From Takakia lepidozioides (Eukaryota; Streptophyta; Takakiopsida; Takakiales; Takakiaceae): a DNA stretch of 64,000 bases. Made by a program: the position numbers and the translations under genes. Under the pieces are notes generated by a model. The model worked only from the letters and a program-made list of their open reading frames with translations, was not told the origin of the DNA and made no database searches. The stretch spans positions 27,156,001 through 27,220,000 of the forward strand of contig CM060731.1 of the NCBI GenBank assembly GCA_030704615.1, read 5' to 3'. Below are positions 1 through 12,915 of this stretch, in pieces (positions within the stretch are counted from its first letter, which is position 1; every line of letters starts with the position of its first letter).

Positions 1-840
1 AATCAGAAAAGAATTCTGCAGATCCAGGAGAGGTGGGTCGGCAAGCATGTAAGAATGGAAATGTAGCAGCAACCCCATCAACTATCACAAATTAGTTTGA
101 TAGTCAAAATTGGGGATTACTATTCCGTGAGCAGAAAATTTTGTGAGCAGAAATCTGCTCACACTTCAGGATCTGCTCACCTATAACCGCGGACACCTAT
201 TCGGCTTAGAAGACCTATTACTGCGCAGAGTGGCCCGTATTACATGCATACCCACAAGCTCGGTTATGGATGAATGAGGGATGAATGGCGGATGAATGTT
301 TGTAGGACGAATGAGACATAGATGAATGTAATAAATGTATGAATGGAATAATACAAAGCAATCTTTAGTACTGGTCGCCCAATCCCCCGAGCTCCAGAAT
401 CATGTAAACCCTGCTAGTCTTGCTTGCAAATTAATTCTGAAAGTGCAGTTTATATGTTCAGCATTGCCAACAAGGAATTCACATTGCTTTGATGACGTGA
501 GGAGGGTCGAGGTTGTTTTTTTCCTAGGTATCCAAGGTTGAGAAAGAGGCTCACACCCAATTCCAAAGAAGGTAGAGAGGTAAATTGGTGCTTTATAAAG
601 AAACGTTTCAAAACAAATGATTCATTCCCACAAAGAAGATCCACTACTACAGGACTTAGTGTCCAAAACGAAGGCAGAACTGTCTATGAAGACACTAGCC
701 CTACTTTGTACAAAACCATCTCTGTCGTAAAGCACAAGAGGGGGAGATGAGAAGAGACTAAATTGCCCGCTGTAGCCTTTGTTTGCAAGTTTTCCAAAAT
801 AAAAAATAAAACAAAAGAAATCTGTTTTTTTTTTTTTTTC
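1..840. other. Unassigned repeat-like DNA, no supported gene
   Basis: I recognise no gene here. Two overlapping short reading frames (about 335-750) have no family resemblance and no clear exon signals. Around 130-200 there are clustered gctcac/gtgagc motifs and an accgcggacacctatt string. Similar strings recur at 22.0-22.15 kb and 23.04-23.15 kb, so this may be a fragment of the same repeat family. A T-run lies at 823-839. Confidence 0.4.
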
Positions 841-967
841 CCCGAATGTGCCTAATCTGGTACCTTAATCCGTTTTTTTTTTAAACCTAGAAGAAGGACG
901 TGACAACGAATCATAAGTTATGTAGTCCGAGCAATTTGTAGATGCCATTCACCCCAAATAGCACACC

Positions 968-1199
968 AAAAACCAGCCAGATTAAGGTGGCGTCAACACC
1001 ACCTTAATCTAGCACATTCGAGAAAAAATAAATAAATAAATCGGATTAAGGTGCCAGATTAAGTTGGCGTCAACGCCACCCTAATCTGGCACACTCGGGG
1101 GGAGGGGGGGTTATATATATATCCGATTATTTTTATTATTATTTTTCCCGAATGTGCCAGATTAAGGTGGCGACATGCCAGCTTAATCTGGCTGGTTTT
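968..1199. mobile_element. MITE-like foldback element with ~80-bp terminal inverted repeats
   Basis: The left end begins aaaaaccagccagattaag. The reverse complement of the right end reads agaaaaccagccagattaag, and the match continues with gaps for about 80 bp to a shared A/T-rich segment and tcgga. Each arm contains smaller inverted repeats of the ccagattaaggtggcg type. At about 232 bp with no coding capacity it fits a non-autonomous DNA transposon. A partial relative (cccgaatgtgcctaatctgg) lies just upstream at about 841-872. I did not find a clear target-site duplication. Confidence 0.6.
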
Positions 1200-1639
1200 C
1201 TGGGTTGGACTTAAGCTTCTGCCAAATTCAAATAACGTATTTAAACTCAACAACACATGGTCTCTACTCATTTATCAGTAAGGATAAATGTTGTTGCAGT
1301 CATCTATGGTTCATTCATCAGGCCAATTTTTCATCCACACTCATCCAACATTCATCCCTTCCCTTCTTTCATTCATCGGGCAGCTTTTCATCGTACATTC
1401 GTACCACATTGTCATCATGGAGCACGGATTCTTTGGTCCGATGGAGAGGAGTTTTCATCCATGCAGCGGAGTTTGCGTCCACGACAATAAGCCCTCTTTT
1501 TCCCTCGGTTATAGGCTCCACTTCACTAATCTGCTCATGCTTAAGGGATTATGCTCACGTTTACCACGCAAAGCGTGAGCGTGCTCACGGGTTCTGCTCA
1601 CACGGTAGTTGCTCTTGTCGAAATCCATACAAAAAAAAT

Positions 1640-3530
1640 GATTTAACCCAACAAAGGTTATTTGAAGATCTGGTCCTTTATACTGCCAAGGGCTATAGAC
1701 CTCTTTCTAGTGTAGAAAATGCATGGCTTCGTCGCTTGGTCATGAGGCAATGTGATAAAGTGGTATTTCCTTTTTGCAAGCAACTTGCTCATGAACTTAT
1801 ACCATCCATGGTATTGAAGACCATGGAACTGTACGTCTTCCTTTCCTTGGCTGGTTGTATAACTGCGACGGTCTCGTTCGATTTGTGGATGTCTCGAGCT
1901 GGTTTTGATACATTCGCTCTTGTCATTAATTTCATATCAGAGTCTTGGGTTCCTTGTCATATTACGGTTGGATTGTTTGAGGCTCCAGACATAGCAAGAG
2001 CTGCTATGGCCGCACAAGTGAAGGATCTTTTAGCTTCATTCAATTTCACCGACAAAATTGTCGCTAATGTAAAGGATGTAGGCGTCAACCTAGGTGCACT
2101 CACCGCTGCCCTCACTTTTGTGGTGTCATGTGCCCCTTTGCAACTAAATCAACCGTACGCGGGCACATGTTGGGGCCATGTCATGTCGAAAGCGTGCCAA
2201 TATGCGACAAATGATGTCCACGAAGGTTTGTGTGGGCATGAGGGAGGTAAACATAAAAGATGCACAAGCTGTTCTTCAAAAAACAATTACTTGGACCAAG
2301 AAATCTGGAAAGGGCCGACAGGAATGGGCGAAGGCATGCATAGATGCCACCTCGGAAACTCAAAACACCCATAAAAACGAGATTTGCGTCGAAGATGATT
2401 TTATTTCAAGAGACATTGGAGTACCGTGATGCAATCAACATTTGCTATGGGCGGCAAAGCTTGACACTACAATCTCATGTACCCAGCCTACAAACATGGG
2501 CTATAGCTACAACGGTTGCTGAAGTCTTGACTTTGGTGGTTCATCAATGTATTATGAATCAATCGCAGGGATATTGCTTTTCGATGCACTTGCTGCAGCA
2601 ATTTCTTTGTGTGTGACGATGCAACAGAATTACACGCAAAGGGCCAATATGCACCCTAATTGTCAATTTGGGAATAGGGCCCACCCCCCGAAAGTGGCAG
2701 TAGCCTGAGGCGAAGTGGCTCTTAGTTACGCCGGCTTCGGCCGGAGTCTTCTCTCTCTGTCAACTTGGGGATTTTGATTATGAGTTGGAGATTTTATCCG
2801 TTCGCATGCAGGCTGAGGTGGTTTCCGTGATACAACCATTTTTGTCATTTGTAGTTTCATTTTCAACGTATAAAACACATAATATGTTGGCCCTCATGCT
2901 TAAGCCCTGAGGCCTATCATTGATTGCTAATTATGTGGGCAGGGACAGATGAGTACATGTGGTTGCCATTTATGACACTCATGTGCTCATTCCACTTTTG
3001 ACCACCATATTTAAGCGTTTGAATCCGGGTCAACATGAGAGTGTCTCTTTTACAAGATGTGCCCCTCGAAGATTCTTTATTTGGATCAACTACCTCAAAT
3101 GAAGCAACCACCATTGGACTTCTCAAATCTGAATTATTGTTGTTCCGTCGGATTTATGTCAATATTGATGAATGTAAATGTCCCCTGGGGTGGTGGAAGG
3201 TTCACGAGGTCCAATTTCTGAACATCAGTTTCCTTGCGAGAGCAATTTTGGGGATTGTGGGTTTGCAAATTGAGACCGAGCGAATCTTTACCATTGCTAG
3301 ACTCATCACTAGTCTGCGGCGATGTCGACTTGGCATTGACAACCTCGACAAATTGGTGGTAATTTTAAAGAATTGGCCGGATGATGTGCGGACGGATTGC
3401 AAGGTAGTTGAGTGCGGGATTAAGGATTTGTTTTTGTTGGAAGACAATTTGATTGATGAATATGAGGCCTCATTGCAGATGTTGGTTTATTTGACGATGA
3501 GGGTTGCAATCAGTCTTCTTTTAACTAAGC
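1640..3530 (+). pseudogene. hAT-superfamily transposase, broken
   Basis: The N-terminal half (1640-2210) contains a catalytic-core-like stretch with FDLWMSR, FALVINF, HITVGLFE, ANVKDVG and GHVMSKACQYATND. Reading must then shift frame near 2215 (DAQAVLQKTITWTKK, GRQEWAKAC) and again near 2345 (PPRKLKTPIKTRFASK). The core is interrupted by a non-transposase segment (about 2620-2980) that includes a LINE/SINE tail. The C-terminal dimerisation region resumes at about 3035-3480 with LARAILGIVGLQIETERIF, LRRCRLGIDNLDKL and NWPDDVR, the hATC signature. At least two frameshifts and the insertion make it non-functional. The family call is secure from the hATC motif. I did not identify terminal inverted repeats. 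Confidence 0.8.
2677..2759 (+). repeat. Dispersed LINE-tail repeat (copy 1) inside the hAT relic
   Basis: This ~80-bp segment has a near-identical partner at 25523-25609, where it forms the 3' end of an RNase H LINE. The shared core is gaagtggctcttagttacg followed by a GC-rich hairpin (ccggcttcggccgg) and agtcttctctct. It may be a severely 5'-truncated LINE insertion or a SINE using the same tail. Confidence 0.7.
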
Positions 3531-3639
3531 TTGCTTTACTTTGCATAGTAAAATCTGCAACGTTATTATGTAATGCAAAGTCTGAATTTTGCAACATAAT
3601 AATTAATTTCTTTGTGAAATCAAGTGAAATCTTTTAATT

Positions 3640-6600
3640 TTAATTAAAGATATATTAATTATTTAGTGGTATTATAATTATAATTATTTATATCCGGGTT
3701 GATAACCGGCTAGTATTAGATTGGAATACCCACCCTATACCCGTCTGCAAATCAAAAAATCATACTACTATTGAGAACCAACAGGTATTAAAATTAAGAG
3801 AATCTTCCAATACTATGGAACCGGCTGGTATTAGAAAAAGTAATACCCGCCCAACACTGCTTTGAACCTATCACTTACAAGTAAGACACCCTTGTGCTAT
3901 ATCCATGTGCCCATTTGTTTGATGTTTCAAGGAACAGACAATATAGATTGTCTATATGGAACCCAAGACAAATGATCATATCTCTACATCCATCTATTAT
4001 GTGTTCATCCCATACGGTGGTTTTAACCGCCCTTACTATATGTCAAGCAAATCGTTTGCTCATCTTTGTTTCTTTGCTATTACAAATACTAAAAATAATA
4101 TAAAAGCTCAATCAAATATGCAAATGTTTGTATTACTTCAAATTTCCAGTTGATACATATGTAACAAATAATTTTCACTTGGGTCTTGACTAGGTTTCAA
4201 GTCTACAGTCAGCTTAGCCAATCATTTATAGAGGTGTTGCACTACGATGATCAGAAATGCTTGGCAACATGTCTACAATTGTATCTTTTGCTGGATCTTT
4301 GCGTTGAACAATTTAGAATCACATGTTGTTTAGAGTTGTCTTCATCGAGGTAGACATTGACACTCCGTTGAAAAGGTAAATTATACTTTATTTCCATGTA
4401 ACGACACACTATTGGCCCCATCCAAAGATTATCCTCTCTAGTGAGTCATGACATTTACGTTTGATCATTGCTTAATAGTACTTTTTATTTTGATTTCCTA
4501 ACCTAAGAACTGTCATATCATAGTGTTTGTATTGATGTTGTCAAATCTTCACTTTATGTGAGGCTGAAGACACAGTTGGTTATTTTTTTAATTTTGAGCG
4601 TTGGCATGCATTTGGGTAGTTTTTTTACACAATGATCTTTTGATTGTATGATCCATTTTTTTTTAATGTTCATCTCGAAGAAAAACAAAATATTGGCAAC
4701 AACCACGATATTACGTTGCTATTGCATGTTGTGAGGTTAGTCTAATGTCATCATGTATACTAATGTTATCAGAGCTGTGTTACATGTCATTGAGCTCATT
4801 GTTATTAATTATCTCAAATTCTCATGAGGTCTCATGGTATATAACTTATATGCAAAGGTGAATGTGTAGCACGTGTTTTTATTCAAGATTGTTTGTAATG
4901 TAAATTATGATGATTAAGTCACAGAAAAATATCAATAAATTCTTAAAATAACCATAACATACAAGAAATTATAGACTTTTTCATGGATATAACCAAGATG
5001 CATATATGTTTAACGTAATATCTTAAATTGTCTCGATTGAATATTTTTGAGTCTAAGTATAATGGTGATTTGCAACAAATAACATTCATTTTCTAAGATA
5101 TTGATTCATGGCAAAATAGATCAGATATATTCTTAGGGTTGTGAGTCCAACATATCTAATAAATGAAGATAGAGTTAATGTAATTGTTAATATTAAATAT
5201 TTCAAAGTATTATAATATTTCAGTATGTCTCATTCATCAAAGCTAAATAGATGTTTAAATATTAAAATATTAAAATAAAAAATATTTTCCTTTATCAATA
5301 AAGTTTCTTGAGGGTCATTGTCCCCTCTTTGTATATATATAATCAATATGATTTAATCAGATTTGATGAATTTTATAGATTATGTTTTTCAGACATCTTT
5401 TTCTTGAGCCTAAATATTAATTGAAACCTTTTGTCGTGCAAATAATAGAGGTTTTTTTTTTAACAGTACGTTTTGAAAAGTGCTTGAGAGTTAGTCTGTA
5501 AAATTGACATATATTAACTAATGTATCTGAATTCACACGGCCAACTATCCAAGCTCATGTTGTTCATTGGAAACTGACTATTTGAACTATTTGCATCGCA
5601 CATTTGAACGTCATTTTCAAGATGCAAACAAGGGTCTATCACCATCATTTGACGATGCACTAAACATCGGTTTTTGTCTTCATTCTAATATGTAAGTTTG
5701 TGGTAGATATTCATTTTCACTTCACAAAATGTATAAAAGATGGGATATTCAAGAAGTATCTCTTAGTTTGATAACTGAGTGATAAAGGGAGCATCGCAGG
5801 GCAACATGATTGGGCCACAGTGGGATAGGGTTAGTTCGTCACCATAAACTTGCCGCTATATATATGCTTGAATTGAAATGGCATTAGTGAGATAATAGAT
5901 TGATGGAGGGTGAGAAATAATTGTGCGAGTTGCTAATTAACTCTTTTGGGTTATATGCTCACCAATGACTTATAATAAGATGCACTCATTAAAAACTTAT
6001 CAGTGCTATACAAACATCTTAAAAGTTTGCATATGCATGTCTATAATTTCTCTTCTTTTGACAGTCCACGTCCTCCATCATTTTCCCCTCCCCCTTCTAT
6101 TTCTACATCTCAACCATAGTCATCATCATCTTCTTAGACCAATTCATCTCCACTTGATTATATCACATATCCAATATATGTTTGTTTTTGGTCAAAATAA
6201 AATATTTTACTCGTCATCAACATATTAGCATGCTTACCATCTAGCAACTCCTCTCTGCCTCTACTAGTTCTTCCCTTTATGCTCATCTTGCTTCAACATG
6301 ATCAATGGTCAATTTGGATGTATTGACCTGAACTTTCCACCCAATATAACTTCTACAATTGTGGTTATGTAATCGAATATTTCATACCCTTTGCAACCAA
6401 GATATTTAAAAGACGTTATATTTGTTTATTGATGGCATGTAAGTTTATCGATATTATGATATATTAGGTTCTTTGTGTTTGGGGTTTTGAATTTTTTTTG
6501 TTTTTGTTCATCATCATCTTCTTCCTTTGGTGGTATTTGATATTGCCGTAGACGCCAAATATTTGTACATGTTCGTATTCATCATAATTTCTTGTTGGGT

Positions 6601-6950
6601 AGAGAAAGTTTGCAAGGCAAACACTTATTATGGATTTAAGCACTAACGACACATTCTTTTGTGGACCCTTCTCCCAAGTATTCATTCGATCTAAAAGAAC
6701 GACTTGATGCAATTTTCATGCTTAATCAAGTAGTATAATTCGCTAGCTTATATGCTTCTTGCGTCTTGTTCTACTAACATTAATATGGAGTTGTTCTTTA
6801 GAATTTGTATCCCGCATTGAATATTAATCTCTTATTACTCTCGAGATTATTGATCATTGAACAAAAATTTGTAGCTCGACAGATATATATTTACTCCCTC
6901 ATATATCTATATATATCATTATCTCGTAGCTAGAGGATTTTGTGTGAGCA
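3640..6950. other. AT-rich intergenic DNA, no supported gene
   Basis: I see no coding signal; the short frames here are low-complexity or unrecognised. At 3705-3735 and 3820-3851 there are two similar strings (accggctagtattag, then aataccc) that resemble motifs in the TIR element at 45.4 kb. The rest is A/T-rich sequence typical of old, decayed repeats. Confidence 0.5.
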
Positions 6951-7175
6951 TTTGCATGAGGGTTGCCCAAACCTCCCCTAATGACTCGAAAGTACTAAAG
7001 TACTCACACATTAAGTAACTTGCCCAAACTTCCCCGAATGACTCAAAAGTACTCACACGTTAAGTATGGGTTAGCTATATTGGATGACATCCACTATACA
7101 CTTGCGTGGCATTGAACCCACAACCACTTGTAGGGGGACCTTGTGCCCTAACCACTAGATCATCTGCTGGATGCA
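6950..7175 (-). repeat. tRNA-derived SINE, family A (copy 1)
   Basis: On the minus strand it starts near 7172 with gatctagtggttagggcac (box A-like) and continues to gtggttgtgggttcaatgcc (box B-like). The body matches the 32.3-kb copy. The 3' portion (tacttaa-gtgtgagtac, then gggcaag) is present twice in tandem, an internal duplication of the tail. Confidence 0.65.
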
Positions 7176-7199
7176 TGTTCAAAATACACATAAATAAAG

Positions 7200-7694
7200 A
7201 TCTAACCAGAAATTTTGTTGGGTTCAACTTCTGAAAACTGAGTCACGACTCATTAGCTTATTAGTGAACTAACATCCATGGGTGTATGTTACATATGCTA
7301 CCACAATCCATATGGAAATAGATCCCAATATGATACAACCATTGAGCGGATAGACTGATCATGTTTGGATTCATAATCATGAGCCTAATTATGATACAAC
7401 ATTGTTATTGTTGGAGAAATGTGCTATACCTTATGATTATGCATAATTAGGCAATTGAAGACCAATGATATCATCAAATATAGAAAAAATAACCATTATG
7501 TTTGGACTATCAACAACTAAGCAAAAATATATTGGACTTTCTAATTGACATACCATCAAGTAGTCCATACCTATCTAAAAATTGTTGGGCATGAACCAAA
7601 CAATATTAAAAATACTAGATACATACATCCAGATGACGATTGAATCTGGATGAATATCCACAAAATCCCTCCAACATTTGGCAAGAGTTTTTTT

Positions 7695-7736
<42 letters not shown>

Positions 7737-10530
7737 CAGAAAACTTCCCTGGACCTGTTCGCAGTCTATGACATGGGTGAGGCCGTCAGGGATGACCTCA
7801 AGGATCTACCCACTCTTTTGCACTAGACTGAAATTCAAACTCATGACATGTAGCCTACATTTGAACAGTATACAGACTTAGAGAAATAAGGGAGATTGAT
7901 GTGCCCGTTGTGAGCAACCTAAAGACAATATCCACTTATTCACTTTCTTGGATACTCTCACCAGAGAGACACCATCTTCAATTCCATTAGGGGAATTTTT
8001 CATATAGCTCTGTCTATCAACTTTGAAAATTTGGTGGTTGAACCGAAAGCCTATACACTTTTGGGGTCTAGTTGTTGGGCAAATCATACACAACATATTG
8101 ATGTTTATGTGAAGGAATTTCTAGAGGACATCTGGAAAACTCGTATCAATTGTAAGTTTCAAGGTAAGTCATACTACCGCCGTCGGCCTTTGACAAAGGT
8201 AGTTTTTGTCCCTTTGTGTTCTGCTAAAACTGGGCGGGGTCAATGGCCACAACGCTACACGTCTTATGAGTATCTCTCTCTCTCTCTCTCTCTCTGCATA
8301 TCCGTTCACGCAACAACAAGTAATTGCAAATCACATGTTAGGGTTGAGTGTAATTTCCTATTTGTGTCATCAAATGAGCCATTGCTTCCCTATAACTGCA
8401 TAGGGAGCTCGACCAACATAATGAAAGGTTGTGCTTAATCTTATTAGCCACAACCCAATTGAAAAATTTTGTAGGCAAAGCTCGGTGAGCAGTGTGTCCT
8501 ACACTTTGCCTGTAATTTTAGGTATTATAACATATCATTCTTTGTCGTGACAAGACAAACTATATATATATATATATTACACACCGGACTGCAATCGATG
8601 TAGAATATGATGTCCAGATGAACTGGGATATAAGGCTTGTGAAGACGCATCAACAAAGAGGAAAACAAAAATGAATATATAAGGAATATTCTACATAAAA
8701 GAACCATTAGAACGTATGTATAGCACAACTCAACTATTTAACAATGAATTTCAAGGTTATGATTGTGTGTTGATGAACAACTCATTCTTCGTCACTCTGT
8801 TGCTGAATATATTGAAAGATAAAAAGATCAACAAGAGAGAGAGAAAACATCAGCTATAGCCGACGTAACTAAGAGCCACATCACCTTGCGGCTCAATAAA
8901 AACACATAACAAATATTAATTATTTTCATGTTTTAATTAGAGAGAGGAGAACAAGTCGTGCAATAACATAAATACTTCAATCTTTGTCACAAAATGATTG
9001 TGCATACACACACCACTTTTAAATTTTTGAAAAAAAATATTGAAAAATCTTTGTGCAATGTTCACACACACACTACAAACATATGGTAAAGTATCACCTG
9101 TATTTTATTTTTGGATGTAAACAAAATTAATAAAAAGATGTTTTATTTTATTTGGATGTCAATACATATATATTAATTAAACCTTTTCCACAACTTAGTA
9201 ACGCATGTCCTTTCTACATTTTTTAATGTTCTACAGTGACAAGTGTTAGTGTGGCCGCAAGTTTAAACTTTATTGATGTTCGGTTCACAAGCGGTTCCAC
9301 GCTTACAAGCTCATAAGCCCGCAATTAAAGTTCATGACATAACTTTCAATAGCCACCATTTCTATCCTCCTTACATTTGATAGTTTGAAACCTTCTGTTT
9401 TTTTTTGTTTTGTTTTTGGTACAATCTTGAAACTTTTCCTTTGAACGTTCCCTCGCATACTTCCATGAGTTCTTACAAGTGCTTCAAACCTTTGTTGGAT
9501 GTATATCAGTACTCTTTATCCATCAACATTATTCATTTCATTTTCTTGTTTCGTACTTTTATCATTTGTTCTGTATTTATTCCATTTGTGTTTCCATTTT
9601 CTTTTCTTGAAAAAGATTGTATCGATACGTCCCAAAATTAAATTGAAATAAGTCAACCTTTACAAGTCATTGTGAGACCTATATGAGTGGATGTGGATCC
9701 TATCCATGAAAACAAGGCTAAATAAGACAAAAATTTCGTCAAAACAATTAGCTAGCCTTGAACATGGTCAAATGAAATTGTAAACCAATGCAAAGATAAT
9801 GTAAAACTTAAGTCTTAAACATGTTGTCTACCGTCTACATGCACTTAAGACCTTTGTATGATTTTTAGATTATGTAAAATTAAAATTAAATTCTTAAATT
9901 TTAACGTTTCTGTTGTTAGATTTTGAAATATAGGTGAGTCTTGATCTTAGAATCTGTATTTTTGTGATGGCGTCCATTTCATTGTCAAAATCTTCACGGT
10001 TTGATAGGAGGGTCATGTGCTCTAGGGGAGAACCCAACAAAAGGGAAGTCTCATCTTCTAGGTGGCATTCTTGCCAGTAGTATGATGGAATATGAATCCA
10101 TTCCCTAAGGATTCCCAAAAGGGAGTAAAAATTTGAATACGTTTGTGTCAGTTTGTATACAAATTTGTTGCATACAAATGCGAATAATATCTCTATGTCT
10201 TTTATCCCTCGATTAAGAGTTCAAACAAAATTATGTCAACAACATCATTGAGACATGCAAACTTATTTTATAGATGAGCAAATGGCCGACATCTACTTTT
10301 CTGAAAATTCGAATGTGTGATCAAATGCAACGAGCCCAATGTTGGGCAACTAGATACCATTGATGAAGATTTTCGATTGTGATTGAAAAGCAAGGTGATT
10401 GAGCAACCAAAATCCAATCTCGTAAAAGACCTTGATCGTTGTCCATACAGGGTAGGGTGACTGAAGTGAAATAAACAACGTTATACATTTTTTATTATGT
10501 CTATTGTATAATCTGGAGTAGATTGTTTTT
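7200..10530. other. AT-rich intergenic DNA with CT microsatellites
   Basis: I found no supported gene. Microsatellites include a (CT)n run at about 7696-7733, a shorter (CT)n run at about 8273-8295 and a (TA)n run at about 8562-8576. A minus-strand LINE-tail copy lies at 8833-8895. Frames at 8031-8438 and 9405-9641 look like chance frames through low-complexity sequence. Confidence 0.5.
8833..8895 (-). repeat. Dispersed LINE-tail repeat (copy 2)
   Basis: Read on the minus strand it gives agccgcaaggtgatgtggc then tcttagttacgtcggc and tctctctctc. This matches the tail at 2677-2759 and 25523-25609 with several substitutions and one A-rich interruption. Confidence 0.55.
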
Positions 10531-11046
10531 TAAATGAACGTTGCTTAAGGTTCTGCCAAGCGACAGTTGGTGCAATCTGTTTTTAGCTTCGCCGCCCAGC
10601 TTCTCATTTACCTCACCTCCTTGGGTCTCCCGCTGTGTGCATCCCCTCCTCTACACTCCTCCCCCACTCTTCTCCTTCTATCTGGCATGCTTTATCTCCT
10701 TCTGTTTTTGGCACCCTGCTGCTGTCCCCCGAGTGGTGTGTCAGCCCTGCGCTGTTATACCTGGCCACCACCTTTCTCCCTCTTTTTAAATGTGTGCTTT
10801 ACTGGAGCTTTGATCCCTCATCCGTCCTCCTCTCCCTCCTGGCGACTTGGCGGCTCTGATTAATTGCTCTTGGTCAGGCCTCTATTCGCGCCAATAGTAT
10901 TAGTTGCTGCTCTAATTCTGCTTCAGTGAACGAGGCCTACTTGATTTCCCATTAAAGGTGACATCTCCCCACTTCCCTCTCATCTTCTATGCTCCCCTCC
11001 TCATCGTGCTTCGTTTGCCCCTGCGTGAGCGTTGTCTTCTTGCACC

Positions 11047-12418
11047 ATGGCCTCTAGAGGTGTGGCCTCGCGTAAGAAAAGATCAGGTACAGGGGGCAGC
11101 TCTAGAGGTAGAGGTACCTGGACCCCGCGCAGCTCCTCATCTGCTCCTGCGGCGTCTATTCTTGGGAAAGGTCCTGAAATCGGAATTGCCTGGATGTCGT
11201 CCCTTGGATTGAATCAGTCGCTCCCAGCACTGACTCTCAGGACCTAGCCTTGCTTGACTCTAGCAAGGATAGTGGGGTGCCGAAGATTGTGGTTATACCG
11301 GAAACGGCAAGAATTGGAAACACAATCAAGCTCCCGACATTGGACGGATCTTTCATTTCTGTGCAGATAAGAGAAGAGATGCTCAGCATTACTTGCTATG
11401 GATGTAACGGAGAGTGGCACGTCAAAACAGATTGCCCCCACAAGGACAAATCAGGCGTTAGACTGCATGGTGGAATTCAATCAACTGGTGCGACTCTTCC
11501 AAAAGCTCTCAGTGATCCAGTGAAACCTGTTTCTCCTTCACGTTCCCTAAACGCCAGTGCTGCAGCTGCTTCGCTCCCGACTCTCTCGACTGGTCATCAG
11601 GCTAAAAGAAAGAGGACTGGCTCGCCCTCTGCCTCATCTCCTCCGCCAAGGCCTAGGCTCATTCTGCTGCCCCGGGATCCTCAAGGAAGCCCACCCCCCC
11701 ATCACCCTCCTGCTACTTTTGATTTCTGCCCTTTCTCCAACACTCTGGAAGACCCGCTCATCAACCTTGCTACAAGGTGCCTGGAGCTTAGGTCCTTTGC
11801 GAATATCAGGCTGTGTGATTGGACGCCTGAGAATGCAGTCAGGTGCAACCTGGCGGTAGTTAAGGTCACCCCTATCATCTACGGGCTCCTCAACGGCCCT
11901 GGTCAGCCGCCCTCCATCCTTCTCACTATGGGCTCGGAAGGGCTTGCAGGTTCATGGATTACCACGCATCATGCAACTTACTACTCGGTTGCCAAAGAAG
12001 TGGAGCTCTCCCTCAAGCTCGTGGGAACTATCTTCGCTGAGCAGCCCTTTCAGTTCCACCTCTCAAATAACACTACATTCCACTTTGGAGCCTTATGGGA
12101 TAACACGACTCAGCCTCCATGGTGCACACGCTCCTTGCTTTCAAATGGGAGGATATCGTCAGCGATGCAGCCTCGGCAAGCTCCTTTTCTTGGATCTCTA
12201 AGAAATCGCTCTCGGATGGCTCCTCTGGGTTTCTCCTTGTGACTGACAGCTTTCCTTCCTCCGGAGGTTTTGCTGCAAGTGTTAAAGTTTTAAAGGCAGG
12301 GTTCATCCTGGCTCCTGCTATCCTGGGATTTGCAGGGGCCCCATCACCCACCCCCCACAAGGAGGATGTTGTAGGCTACGTGCCTTTCATTGCGAAAACG
12401 AAAAAAAACCATGCTTAG
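11047..12418 (+). pseudogene. L1 ORF1-like RNA-binding protein with CCHC knuckle
   Basis: A start at 11047 opens an Arg/Ser/Gly-rich segment that breaks near 11245. The frame starting at 11250 carries IREEMLSITCYGCNGEW and the rest of a CX2CX4HX4C zinc knuckle (Cys, Cys, His, Cys at about residues 50-63 of that frame). A Pro/Ser-rich low-complexity stretch with KRKRTG follows. The sequence after about 12120 continues in another frame. ORF1 proteins of plant L1 elements bind the element RNA. The usual upstream DUF4283-like region is not recognisable, so the protein is N-terminally degraded or divergent. Confidence 0.6.
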
Positions 12419-12915
12419 TCCCATGGATATGACCTCGCCATCTGCCCTGCCAGGAGTTTCAACTCAGGTGAGCATAGCTCACTCCGCCTTCCCCCTGCTC
12501 ACTTGCTTTTTCTCTGCTCTCTTGCTCTCTTGCACTCTAGTGCTAGTTCATAGGCACCTTTTGGATACTGTTTTGTTGTACATCCTCTATGAAAGAAGGT
12601 TAAAACCCTTGTCTAGAAATTGTCTCTTCCTCACTATCAGGGATTGGAATTTTTCAGACATCGCGCTTACCTTTGTTTTCATCCCTGATAATCAGTCTCT
12701 TTTTGTCTCTCCGTTCCGAGAATCTTTGAGAAGATCTAGAAAAGGCTCTCGGGGAAGATTTTGGGCTGGAAGTGTTACCCTAGCCTGTCTTCCTCCTCCC
12801 CCTTCTGGCTTCTTTTGGGCTTCATACCTGCCTCCTCACGGCAGAAGAACTGTCCCTCCATTTCTTTTCTCAGGGCCATCATTTCGGGAAGTCCTCTCGA
12901 GCCCTTCCTCCTCAT

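Noticed and set aside
1205-1630. N-terminal part of the frame beginning at 1205 as part of the hAT protein
   Set aside because: It translates MITE flank and repeat DNA with gctcac motifs; transposase-like sequence starts only near 1640.
6464-6712. Minus-strand 82-residue frame as a gene
   Set aside because: Lys/Asn-rich C-terminus from AT-rich DNA, no domain motif, no exon signals.
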